Shown here: piece by piece, positions 1 to 6,022 of the stretch | Layout of the letters: the number at the start of each line of letters is the position of its first letter | Numbering within the stretch: the stretch's first letter is position 1 | Assembly (NCBI GenBank): GCA_964482605.1 | Contig: CAYZYS010000119.1 | Coordinates: 1-6,387, forward strand | DNA from: Bacteroides_F sp964482605 | Lineage (GTDB): Bacteria; Bacillota; Clostridia; Lachnospirales; Lachnospiraceae | DNA length: 6,387 bases | Direction of reading: 5' to 3' | Made by a program: the position numbers and the translations under genes | Notes under the pieces: model-generated | What the model saw: only the letters and a program-made list of their open reading frames with translations | Told to the model about the DNA's origin: nothing | Database searches by the model: none

Positions 1-36
1 TGCCGTGGATTTTTTTTATGTGGATTTTTCACGGCA
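1..36. repeat. Inverted repeat upstream of the diguanylate cyclase gene
   Basis: TGCCGTG at 1-7 is the exact reverse complement of CACGGCA at 30-36. GTGGATTTTT also occurs twice as a direct repeat, at 5-14 and 20-29. No T-run follows the 3' arm, so it does not look like a forward-strand intrinsic terminator. It overlaps the proposed -35 region of the downstream gene, so it could be an operator or the end of an upstream structure cut by the window edge. The repeat is seen directly; any role is inference. Confidence 0.45.
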
Positions 37-49
37 TAAAGTTTATAAT
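21..49 (+). promoter_or_regulatory. Possible SigA promoter for the diguanylate cyclase gene
   Basis: A perfect -10 box TATAAT lies at 44-49. Seventeen bases upstream, TGGATT at 21-26 matches the -35 consensus at three of six positions. Transcription would begin near 56, giving a 5' leader of about 60 nt. The weak -35 overlaps the inverted repeat at 1-36, which would suit activated or repressed expression. The -10 is convincing; the -35 assignment is tentative. Confidence 0.45.
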
Positions 50-79
50 GGAAATGTACTGTTTGACAAGGTAACGGTG

Positions 80-100
80 TGGCTTTTGCGGTGAAAGCCA
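80..100 (+). other. Leader hairpin just before the ribosome binding site
   Basis: TGGCTTT at 80-86 pairs perfectly with AAAGCCA at 94-100 around a 7-nt loop (TGCGGTG). The stem ends three bases before the ribosome binding site AAAAGGGG at 104-111, which stays unpaired. It could stabilise the mRNA 5' end or influence initiation. It does not match a c-di-GMP (GEMM) riboswitch by eye. Confidence 0.4.
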
Positions 101-116
101 TGGAAAAGGGGATGCT

Positions 117-2093
117 ATGGATAAAAGGCGCGGTGGCAGGAAGGTACACAGGATAAGGGCGTTAGCATGCATTCTTGCGGTCATAACGATGGCGATGGTT
201 GTTGAAATGCTCATATTGGGCTTCCTTAATAAGATGGATGCCAACAGCACGTCAGTTGTTCTCCTCGACCAGGTTACCAGCATACTTGAGGAAAATGAAT
301 ACACGGAAAATGAGCTTGTTGAGACCCTGAAGGAGGATTACGTGGTCAGGGCGAGGACTGTTGCCTACATATTGGATGCAAGGCCGGATGCGACTGGCGA
401 TGTCCAGGAGCTGCAGAAGATTGCAAGCCTCATGAAGATTGACGAGATTCACATATTCAATGATGAGGGTGTCATAGTTGGCGGCTCCATACCCAAGTAT
501 TATGGCTACAGCTTTGAATCGGGCGACCAGATGGCGTATTTCAAGCCGATGCTCAATGACAAAAGCCTGACGATGTGCCAGGATGTGACCCCCAATACCG
601 CTGAGGCCAAGAACATGATGTATGCCATCACCTGGAATGATGCGGGGGACAGCATGATTCAGGTGGGGATTGAGCCAGTGCGGCTTCTTGAGGAGCTGAG
701 GCGCAATGAGATTCCTGAGGTTGTGTCCAATATGCCTGCGTATGAGGGCTTCAACATATTCGTGGCGGATGTCCAGACGGGTGAGATATACGGTTCGACG
801 GATGCGTCAATGGTGGGTGTCACCATGCAGGATGTTGGGATTCCCAAGACGGCAATGACCGCGGGGACGCTGTATGATGACGAGCTGGTTATTGACGGCT
901 TTAAAGCCTATTGCAAATTCAGGCAGATAGGTGATTATGTTGTTTCGGTGACGTATTCCACCAGGGCTAACATATGGAACTTCACGGTGGCGCTTGTGAT
1001 AGAGCTTATATACCTGTCCCTTGCGGCGTTCATAATCATTTGCCTGTTCAAGCGCATAATCAGGGCAAATGCCGAGAGGGATGACCAGCTTGCGATACTT
1101 ACCTCAATGTCGGGGGTGTATTACAGCATGCACCTCATTGACCTTGGGGATGACACCGTGATTGAGTACACGGCTGATGATTATGTTAGGAATGTTGTGG
1201 ACGGTGAGCATGGGGCGGCATACATGATGCACAGGATTATGGAAAAGAGCGTTGTGGATGCCTGCCGTGAATCGATACTGGAATTTACCGACCTCAGCAC
1301 CGTGGCTGAGAGGATGAAGGGCAAGAAGATAATTTCTCAGGAATTTCTTGGGAAGACAAAGGGGTGGTTCCGCGCTTCCTTCATTATGATAGAGGAGGAT
1401 GAAGCCCAGCGCCCCACCAAGGTTTTCTATGTGACGCGGAACATAGACCACGACAAAAAGCGTGAACAGGAGCTTCTTTTTCGCTCCAACACGGACCAGC
1501 TCACGGGACTTTACAACAGGCGCGCCTATGAGGATGACCTTGCGGCGTATGATTCGCTTGTCAGGCTGGCAGCGGGTGACGGTGGCAGACAGGCGCATGG
1601 CGGGCTGTCCTTCAAGACCAGGGCTGTCGAAAGCGGACTGTTTGAGGAGGGCGTTGTCAACCTGGACGAGCTGCTTCCGGGAAGCAAGTCGATGGATGAT
1701 CTTGTCTTTGTCTCAATGGATGTGAACGGGCTTAAGACCGTGAATGACCAACTGGGGCATGCGGCAGGTGATGAGCTTTTGCTTGGTGCGGTTGAATGCA
1801 TGAAAAAATGCCTTGGGAAATATGGAAGGCTGTACCGCATGGGCGGTGATGAATTTGCCGCAGTCATGTTTGCCAATGACAGGAGGCTTGAGAAGGTCAG
1901 GAAGGAATTTGAGCTTGTGATGGCAGGGTGGAGCGGAAAGCAGGTGAAGAGCCTTTCCATATCCTGCGGTTATGTTGCGATACGCGAGGACAAAAAGCTC
2001 TCAATGCATGAGGTTGCCAAGCTTGCCGACAAGAGGATGTATGAGGCAAAGTCCGAGTATTACAGGAAAAATGGGATTGAGCGCAGGAGATAG
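117..2093 (+). CDS. Membrane-bound sensor diguanylate cyclase (GGDEF)
   Basis: Predicted to condense two GTP into the second messenger c-di-GMP. The 658-residue protein has a basic N-terminus, a membrane helix at about 15-37, an extracytoplasmic region at about 38-285 that looks like a Cache-type sensor, and a second helix at about 289-311. A PAS-like segment follows at about 325-455, then a C-terminal GGDEF domain at about 458-650. The GGDEF motif is intact at 576-580, with the metal-binding Asp at 535 in the DVNGLK segment and NDQLGH at 543-548. The stretch between NRR (467-469) and Asp535 is about 38 residues longer than usual. The inhibitory RxxD site before GGDEF is missing (GKYG at 567-570). 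The ATG at 117 has AAAAGGGG five bases upstream. The ligand is unknown. It lies 110 bp before pta on the same strand with no clear terminator between them, so some read-through is possible. Confidence 0.93.
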   Translation: MDKRRGGRKVHRIRALACILAVITMAMVVEMLILGFLNKMDANSTSVVLLDQVTSILEENEYTENELVETLKEDYVVRARTVAYILDARPDATGDVQELQKIASLMKIDEIHIFNDEGVIVGGSIPKYYGYSFESGDQMAYFKPMLNDKSLTMCQDVTPNTAEAKNMMYAITWNDAGDSMIQVGIEPVRLLEELRRNEIPEVVSNMPAYEGFNIFVADVQTGEIYGSTDASMVGVTMQDVGIPKTAMTAGTLYDDELVIDGFKAYCKFRQIGDYVVSVTYSTRANIWNFTVALVIELIYLSLAAFIIICLFKRIIRANAERDDQLAILTSMSGVYYSMHLIDLGDDTVIEYTADDYVRNVVDGEHGAAYMMHRIMEKSVVDACRESILEFTDLSTVAERMKGKKIISQEFLGKTKGWFRASFIMIEEDEAQRPTKVFYVTRNIDHDKKREQELLFRSNTDQLTGLYNRRAYEDDLAAYDSLVRLAAGDGGRQAHGGLSFKTRAVESGLFEEGVVNLDELLPGSKSMDDLVFVSMDVNGLKTVNDQLGHAAGDELLLGAVECMKKCLGKYGRLYRMGGDEFAAVMFANDRRLEKVRKEFELVMAGWSGKQVKSLSISCGYVAIREDKKLSMHEVAKLADKRMYEAKSEYYRKNGIERRR

Positions 2094-2121
2094 GCTGCAA
2101 GTGGATGGGCAAACTTCGTGC

Positions 2122-2150
2122 TTGTGTGCTGTCATTTTTTGTAATATAAT
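2122..2150 (+). promoter_or_regulatory. Probable promoter of pta-ackA
   Basis: TATAAT at 2145-2150 lies 17 bases after TTGTGT at 2122-2127, which matches the -35 consensus at three of six positions. Transcription would start near 2157, about 47 nt before pta. The surrounding 2131-2188 stretch is very AT-rich, as is usual for strong Firmicute promoters. A second TATAAA-like box at 2174-2179 lacks a good -35. The gap 2094-2203 holds no convincing intrinsic terminator: the T-run at 2135-2140 has no strong stem before it. Confidence 0.55.
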
Positions 2151-2203
2151 TGTAGTGATTGTTTTAATATTTATATAAAATACTTTATAGGAGGCGTCAT
2201 ATA

Positions 2204-3199
2204 ATGGCATTTATTGACACAATCAAGGAAAGAGCTAAGGCAGACAAGAAGACGATAGTTCTTCCTGAATCAATGGACAAAAGGACCTTTGAGGCTGCTG
2301 AGAAGATTCTGAAGGAGGGGATTGCAAACCTCATCATCATCGGTACTCCTGAGGAGATTAAGAAGAACAGCGAGGGCTTTGACATCAGCGGCGCAACCAT
2401 AGTTGATCCTTTCAATGACCCTAACAAGCAGAAGTACATTGACAAGTTTGTTGAGCTCAGGAGCAAGAAGGGTGTTACACCTGAGATGGCCAAGGAGCAG
2501 ATGGAGAAGGACTACATGTATTACGCATGCCTTATGTGCAAGTGCGGTGATGCAGACGGTGCCGTGTCAGGTGCGTGCCATTCGACAGGCAACACAATCC
2601 GTCCGGCCCTTCAGCTTTTGAAGACCAAGCCGGGCATCTCAAGTGTATCAGGCTTCTTCCTCATGGAGGTTCCAAATTGCGAATTTGGTGAAAATGGACT
2701 TTTCGTGTTCGCTGACTGTGCAGTAAGCCCTGATTATGATTCAGAGAAGCTTGCCGAGGTTGCAAAACTTTCCGCTGAATCCTTCAAGAGCTTTGTTGGC
2801 GCAGAGCCAAAGGTTGCCATGCTCTCCTTCTCATCCTATGGAAGTGCAAAGCATGACAGGGTGACAATGGTTGCCGATGCAGTTAAGATTGCAAAGGAGA
2901 AGTATCCTGAGATTTCAGTTGACGGAGAGCTTCAGCTTGACGCTGCCATCGTTCCAGAGGTTGCCGCACTCAAGGCACCTAACAGCCCTGTTGCAGGCAA
3001 GGCAAACACACTTGTGTTCCCTAACCTTGAGTCAGGCAACATTGGCTACAAGCTTGTACAGAGGCTTGCCAAGGCAGGTGCCTACGGTCCTGTGCTCCAG
3101 GGTCTTTCAATGCCTGTAAATGACCTTTCAAGGGGCTGCTTCGCGGATGACATCGTTGGTGTCGTTGCAATGACGGCAGTACAGGCACAGCAGAACTAA
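2204..3199 (+). CDS. pta: Phosphate acetyltransferase
   Basis: Converts acetyl-CoA and phosphate to acetyl-phosphate and CoA in the cytoplasm, the first step of acetate formation. The 331-residue length is that of the short class I enzymes, which lack the N-terminal regulatory domain of the E. coli type. The family segment DGAVSGACHST is at 118-128. Residues matching the Methanosarcina thermophila enzyme are in place: Arg133 and Arg310 (CoA binding), Ser309 and Asp316 (catalysis), with SRGCFADD at 309-316. The start is set by AGGAGG at 2189-2194, nine bases before the ATG. ackA follows after 28 bp, so the two are almost certainly co-transcribed and the acetyl-phosphate made here feeds the kinase directly. 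Acetyl-phosphate can also phosphorylate response regulators. Lysine is mostly AAG, suggesting high expression. Nothing is truncated. Confidence 0.98.
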   Translation: MAFIDTIKERAKADKKTIVLPESMDKRTFEAAEKILKEGIANLIIIGTPEEIKKNSEGFDISGATIVDPFNDPNKQKYIDKFVELRSKKGVTPEMAKEQMEKDYMYYACLMCKCGDADGAVSGACHSTGNTIRPALQLLKTKPGISSVSGFFLMEVPNCEFGENGLFVFADCAVSPDYDSEKLAEVAKLSAESFKSFVGAEPKVAMLSFSSYGSAKHDRVTMVADAVKIAKEKYPEISVDGELQLDAAIVPEVAALKAPNSPVAGKANTLVFPNLESGNIGYKLVQRLAKAGAYGPVLQGLSMPVNDLSRGCFADDIVGVVAMTAVQAQQN

Positions 3200-3227
3200 A
3201 CATAATGATGGAAAGGAATATCTAATA

Positions 3228-4427
3228 ATGAATATCTTGGTATTGAATTGCGGTAGTTCTTCACTGAAGTACCAGCTTATCAACATGGATGACGAGAGCG
3301 TCATCGCAAAGGGGCTTGTTGAGAGAATCGGCATTGATGGCTCAGTCCTTACGCACAAGCCTACCGGCAAGGACAAGTTTGTTGTGGAGCAGCCGATGAA
3401 GGACCATAACATTGCCGTAAAGCTTGTGCTTGATGCACTTGTTGACCCACAGCATGGCGTAATCTCCAACACGGATGAAATTGCGGCTGTTGGACACAGG
3501 GTTCTTCACGCAGGTGAGAAGTACAAGGATTCCGTGATTGTGACGGAGGATGTAAAGGCAGTTGTCCGCGAGTGCTTTGACCTTGGCCCGCTTCACAACC
3601 CGGCCAACCTCATCGGAATAGAGGCTGTTGAGGCAGCAATGCCTGGCAAGCCGAATGTTGCCGTATGGGATACCGCATTTGGCGGCACCATGGAGCCTAA
3701 GGCATATCTTTATGCAATTCCGCGTGAGTATTATGAGAAGTATCATATAAGAAGATACGGCTTCCACGGCACAAGCCACAGCTTCGTGTCCAAGGAGACC
3801 ATCAAGTTTGCAGGGCTTGACCCGAAGAATGCAAAGGTGATTGTGTGCCATCTTGGAAATGGTGCGTCAATCTCAGCATCAATCGGTGGAAAGTGCGTGG
3901 ATACCTCCATGGGACTTACCCCGCTTGAGGGACTCATCATGGGAACCAGAAGCGGTGACCTTGACCCTGCAATCGTTGAGTATCTGTGCAACCATGAGAA
4001 CATGTCAGTAAGCGAGATGCTCAACATACTTAATAAGAAGTCAGGCGTGCTTGGAATGTCAGGCGGAATCTCCAGTGATTTCCGTGACCTGAATGATGCC
4101 ATGAACAATGGCAATGAGGTTGCAAAGCAGACTCTTGAGGCATATTCATACCGTGTTGCGAAGTACATAGGCTCATATGTTGCCGCAATGAACGGCGTTG
4201 ACGCAATCACCTTCACAGCAGGCGTTGGTGAGAACGCAACATGGCTTCGCCCGATGGTTGCAAAGTACCTTGGCTACCTTGGTGTTAAGCTTGATGAGGC
4301 GAAGAGCAATGAGGCGGTTGGAAAGAGCGGAATCATCAGCACTGATGACTCCAAGGTTAAGGTATGCGTAATCCCAACCAACGAGGAACTGGCAATTGCG
4401 AGGGAGACACTGGCACTTGTGAAGTAA
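3228..4427 (+). CDS. ackA: Acetate kinase
   Basis: Transfers the phosphate of acetyl-phosphate to ADP, yielding acetate and ATP by substrate-level phosphorylation, a main energy step in fermenting Clostridia. The reaction is reversible. The 399-residue length is standard. It is an ASKHA-fold enzyme with the N-terminal signature LNCGSSSLK (Asn7, Ser10, Ser12, Lys14). The other active-site residues known from the Methanosarcina enzyme fall at matching places: Arg91, Asp148, His180 and Arg241, with the conserved Glu in TNEEL at 386-387. The second signature GVGENA is present before the C-terminal region. The start is supported by AAAGGA at 3212-3217, ten bases upstream. The gene follows pta by 28 bp. 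No terminator with a T-run is seen after the stop, so transcripts may run on into the rpmF region. Confidence 0.98.
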   Translation: MNILVLNCGSSSLKYQLINMDDESVIAKGLVERIGIDGSVLTHKPTGKDKFVVEQPMKDHNIAVKLVLDALVDPQHGVISNTDEIAAVGHRVLHAGEKYKDSVIVTEDVKAVVRECFDLGPLHNPANLIGIEAVEAAMPGKPNVAVWDTAFGGTMEPKAYLYAIPREYYEKYHIRRYGFHGTSHSFVSKETIKFAGLDPKNAKVIVCHLGNGASISASIGGKCVDTSMGLTPLEGLIMGTRSGDLDPAIVEYLCNHENMSVSEMLNILNKKSGVLGMSGGISSDFRDLNDAMNNGNEVAKQTLEAYSYRVAKYIGSYVAAMNGVDAITFTAGVGENATWLRPMVAKYLGYLGVKLDEAKSNEAVGKSGIISTDDSKVKVCVIPTNEELAIARETLALVK

Positions 4428-4441
4428 TCCGCGGCTAGGCA

Positions 4442-4464
4442 GTCAACATAAAAAAGTTGTTGAC
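4442..4464. repeat. Dyad overlapping the rpmF -35 box
   Basis: GTCAACA at 4442-4448 and TGTTGAC at 4458-4464 are perfect inverted repeats separated by nine A-rich bases. The right arm covers five bases of the TTGACA -35 box. No T-run follows, so it is a poor terminator for ackA. Its place suits a repressor or activator site, but the promoter hexamer itself forms part of the match, which makes a chance origin easier. The dyad is seen directly; its function is inferred. Confidence 0.4.
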
Positions 4465-4488
4465 AAAGTCCACACTGATGGTTATAAT
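4460..4488 (+). promoter_or_regulatory. Exact-consensus SigA promoter for rpmF
   Basis: TTGACA at 4460-4465 and TATAAT at 4483-4488 are separated by exactly 17 bases, a complete match to the housekeeping promoter consensus. Transcription should start near 4495, giving a leader of about 100 nt before rpmF. Such a promoter fits the heavy demand for a ribosomal protein. Confidence 0.9.
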
Positions 4489-4517
4489 ACTAAAATGTGT
4501 GTGAAAAAAGTAATAAT

Positions 4518-4559
4518 CATCATTACATAGTATGATGTTTGTCAAGGAACACTGGTTCC
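4518..4559 (+). promoter_or_regulatory. Structured 5' leader of rpmF
   Basis: Two hairpins can form in the predicted leader. The first pairs CATCAT plus AC (4518-4523, 4525-4526) with GTATGATG at 4530-4537, with one bulged T and a three-base loop. The second pairs GGAAC (4546-4550) with GTTCC (4555-4559) around ACTG. A further short pairing, CCGA 4558-4561 with TCGG 4572-4575, would compete with the second hairpin. Neither hairpin covers the ribosome binding site. I do not recognise a known leader family; an L32 autoregulatory role is only a possibility. Confidence 0.35.
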
Positions 4560-4579
4560 GAGATATTTCCATCGGTGGT

Positions 4580-4588
4580 AAGGAGGTG
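4580..4588 (+). promoter_or_regulatory. Strong ribosome binding site of rpmF
   Basis: AAGGAGGTG is a nine-base match to the complement of the 16S rRNA 3' end and lies five bases before the ATG at 4594. It fixes the start of a gene too short for routine ORF length cut-offs. Confidence 0.9.
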
Positions 4589-4593
4589 TAACA

Positions 4594-4770
4594 ATGTCAA
4601 TTTGTCCTAAGAATAGAACATCCAAGGCAAGAAGGGATAGCAGAAGGGCTAACTGGAAGATGAGCGTTCCTAACCTTGTGAAGTGCAGCAATTGTGGTGA
4701 GCTTATGATGTCACACAGGGTATGCAAGAACTGCGGTTCTTACAACAAGAAGAAGATTGTGGCAGAGTAA
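4594..4770 (+). CDS. rpmF: Ribosomal protein L32 (bL32), zinc-ribbon form
   Basis: A small basic protein of the large ribosomal subunit. The 58-residue product begins MSICPKNRTSKARRDSRRAN, the form of the conserved L32 N-terminus typical of Clostridia. A zinc ribbon follows with paired cysteines at 31/34 (CSNCG) and 44/47 (CKNCG), so this is the Zn-binding (C+) version rather than the cysteine-free paralogue some bacteria use under zinc shortage. Cys4 is outside the ribbon. It has its own consensus promoter, a perfect ribosome binding site and a strong terminator 27 bases after the stop, so it is largely a single-gene unit although it sits in the conserved rpmF-plsX neighbourhood. The usual upstream partner, DUF177/YceD, is not here: only 166 bp separate ackA from rpmF. 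Confidence 0.97.
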   Translation: MSICPKNRTSKARRDSRRANWKMSVPNLVKCSNCGELMMSHRVCKNCGSYNKKKIVAE

Positions 4771-4796
4771 GTTGTTCCGCTGTCATATGGCGATTT

Positions 4797-4841
4797 AAGG
4801 GAACCGGCTGTAAGCTTGCTTACGGGCCGGTTCCTTTTTTT
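4797..4841 (+). terminator. Strong intrinsic terminator after rpmF
   Basis: A nine-base GC-rich stem, GGAACCGGC (4800-4808) with GCCGGTTCC (4826-4834), is extended inward by T-G and G-C pairs and TAAG/CTTA around a CTTG loop, with one bulged G at 4825. Seven Ts follow at 4835-4841, and AA at 4797-4798 can pair into the T-run. It should stop most rpmF transcription before plsX. Confidence 0.95.
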
Positions 4842-4867
4842 GCCGTATTGCCTGCCAAATGCCACTC

Positions 4868-4896
4868 TTGATTTTACCTATTAAATATTGTATAGT
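4868..4896 (+). promoter_or_regulatory. Probable promoter of plsX-acpP
   Basis: TTGATT at 4868-4873 (four of six) and TATAGT at 4891-4896 (five of six) are spaced by 17 bases. Transcription would begin near 4903, about 57 nt before plsX. A separate promoter is expected here because the rpmF terminator blocks read-through. No clear FapR or FabT operator was recognised by eye. Confidence 0.7.
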
Positions 4897-4959
4897 AGAA
4901 AAGGTTTTGCCAATGTCGGAAAAGGCATTGCCGATTATGATGAAAAGAGAGAATTGGGC

Positions 4960-5997
4960 ATGTCTGAAATGGTTAAGATAGCTTTGGATGCCATGGGCGG
5001 GGACAATGCTCCCATTGAAATCATCAAGGGTGCCGTTGACGCACTTGAAAGGGAGCAGGATGTGTTCATCTACCTGGTGGGGCAGGAAACAATAATCAAT
5101 GCAGCGTTGAAGGGATATTCCTATGATGAGTCAAGGCTTGCGGTTGTCAATGCAACCGAGGTCATAGACACGGGGGAGCATCCTGTTAATGCAGTACGGA
5201 AAAAGAAGGATTCATCCCTTGTGGTTGCAATGAACATGGTGAAGGAAAAGAAGGCGGATGCACTCATATCCGCAGGCAATTCCGGTGCCGTGCTTGTGGG
5301 AGGGCAGACAATCGTGGGCAGGATAAAGGGCGTTGAGCGTCCGCCATTTGCCCCGCTGATACCAACAACCAAGGGCGTCAGCATACTTCTGGACAGTGGC
5401 GCCAATGTTGATTCAAGGCCGTCACACCTGGTGCAGTGGGCAAGGATGGGCTCAATGTACATGAAGGACGTGATGGGGATTGACAATCCGAGGGTTGCCA
5501 TAGTCAATGTGGGAATTGAGGAGGACAAGGGCAATGCGCTTGTCAAGGAGACATATCCATTGCTAAAGGGCTGTGATGACATTAACTTCATCGGAAGCAT
5601 AGAGGCAAGGGAAATCCCCAATGGCGGTGCGGATGTCATTGTGTGTGACGCATTTGTTGGAAATGTGATACTCAAGCTGTATGAGGGCGTTGGCAGTGCG
5701 CTGATTGGGAAGGTCAAGGAAAGCCTCATGTCATCACTCAAGACCAAGCTTGGTGCCCTTCTCATAAAGGATTCCCTTAAGAGGACTATGAAGTCCTTTG
5801 ACTCAGGGGAGTATGGCGGTGCGCCGATGCTGGGACTTAAGGGGCTTGTGGTGAAGACCCATGGCAATTCCAAGGCAAGGGAGATTGCCAATGCGATAGG
5901 CCAGTGCCGCAAGTTCAAGGAGGAGGACATCAACTCCAAGATGGCGAAGGTATTTGCGCCTAAGACTTTACAATCAGGTGAAGATGCCGTACAATAA
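4960..5997 (+). CDS. plsX: Phosphate acyltransferase PlsX
   Basis: Makes acyl-phosphate from acyl-ACP and phosphate. PlsY then uses acyl-phosphate to acylate glycerol-3-phosphate, the first step of phospholipid synthesis in most Gram-positive bacteria. PlsX is a peripheral membrane enzyme. The 345-residue product has the family N-terminus ALDAMGGDNAP at 8-18, ISAGNSGA at 103-110, LLDSGAN at 143-149, NVGIEEDKGN at 183-192, FVGN at 232-235 and GEYGGAPMLGLKG at 283-295. The ATG at 4960 was chosen because AAGAGAG lies eight bases upstream and the family N-terminus follows directly. The ATG at 4969 is a possible alternative. An in-frame TTG at 4888 would extend it by 24 residues but overlaps the promoter. 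The weak ribosome binding site contrasts with the strong one of acpP, 32 bp downstream, in keeping with the much larger need for ACP. Confidence 0.96.
   Translation: MSEMVKIALDAMGGDNAPIEIIKGAVDALEREQDVFIYLVGQETIINAALKGYSYDESRLAVVNATEVIDTGEHPVNAVRKKKDSSLVVAMNMVKEKKADALISAGNSGAVLVGGQTIVGRIKGVERPPFAPLIPTTKGVSILLDSGANVDSRPSHLVQWARMGSMYMKDVMGIDNPRVAIVNVGIEEDKGNALVKETYPLLKGCDDINFIGSIEAREIPNGGADVIVCDAFVGNVILKLYEGVGSALIGKVKESLMSSLKTKLGALLIKDSLKRTMKSFDSGEYGGAPMLGLKGLVVKTHGNSKAREIANAIGQCRKFKEEDINSKMAKVFAPKTLQSGEDAVQ
5967..5995 (+). promoter_or_regulatory. Internal promoter candidate for acpP within the 3' end of plsX
   Basis: TTTACA at 5967-5972 and TACAAT at 5990-5995 each match the SigA consensus at five of six positions with a 17-base spacer. 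The -10 box ends on the first base of the plsX stop codon. Transcription would begin near 6002, about 28 nt before acpP. A separate promoter would explain how ACP can be made in excess over PlsX. Confidence 0.6.
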
Positions 5998-6002
5998 AGG
6001 AA

Positions 6003-6016
6003 TTGAAACATTTCAA
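6003..6016. repeat. Palindrome at the predicted acpP transcription start
   Basis: TTGAAA at 6003-6008 and TTTCAA at 6011-6016 are exact inverted repeats separated by CA. As DNA it would sit at the +1 of the internal promoter, a common operator position. As RNA it could form a five-pair stem with an ACAT loop touching the ribosome binding site. It does not have the spacing of the FabT box that I recall. Confidence 0.4.
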
Positions 6017-6022
6017 AAGGAG
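6015..6022 (+). promoter_or_regulatory. Ribosome binding site that decides the acpP start
   Basis: AAAAGGAG lies seven bases before the ATG at 6030 but only one base before the in-frame ATG at 6024, which is too close. The start is therefore placed at 6030, giving the usual ACP N-terminus. Confidence 0.85.

Noticed and set aside
63..68. TTGACA as a -35 box for the cyclase gene
   Set aside because: No -10-like hexamer lies 16-18 bases downstream (84-92 is GC-rich).
56..116. c-di-GMP riboswitch in the cyclase leader
   Set aside because: The conserved GEMM core and its two paired helices are not visible, and the segment is short.
1104..1960. Minus-strand and alternative plus-strand frames within the cyclase gene
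   Set aside because: The GGDEF protein is continuous across the region with intact motifs; the other frames have no family features.
2096..2140. Terminator after the cyclase gene
   Set aside because: Only four- to five-base stems with G-T pairs can be drawn, and none is next to the T-run at 2135-2140.
3178..3206. AGTACA-17-CATAAT as an ackA promoter
   Set aside because: The -35 matches only three of six, and the 28-bp pta-ackA gap is well explained by co-transcription.
3342..4216. Minus-strand open frames opposite ackA
   Set aside because: All acetate kinase active-site residues are accounted for on the plus strand; the reverse frames look like shadows.
4888..4959. TTG start giving PlsX 24 extra N-terminal residues
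   Set aside because: It overlaps the -10 box of the likely promoter, lacks a ribosome binding site, and the family N-terminus begins after the ATG at 4960.
5121..6011. Long open frame on the minus strand opposite plsX (296 codons)
   Set aside because: It is antisense to an unmistakable plsX, rich in Ser, Leu and Pro as codon shadows are, and has no recognisable family motif.
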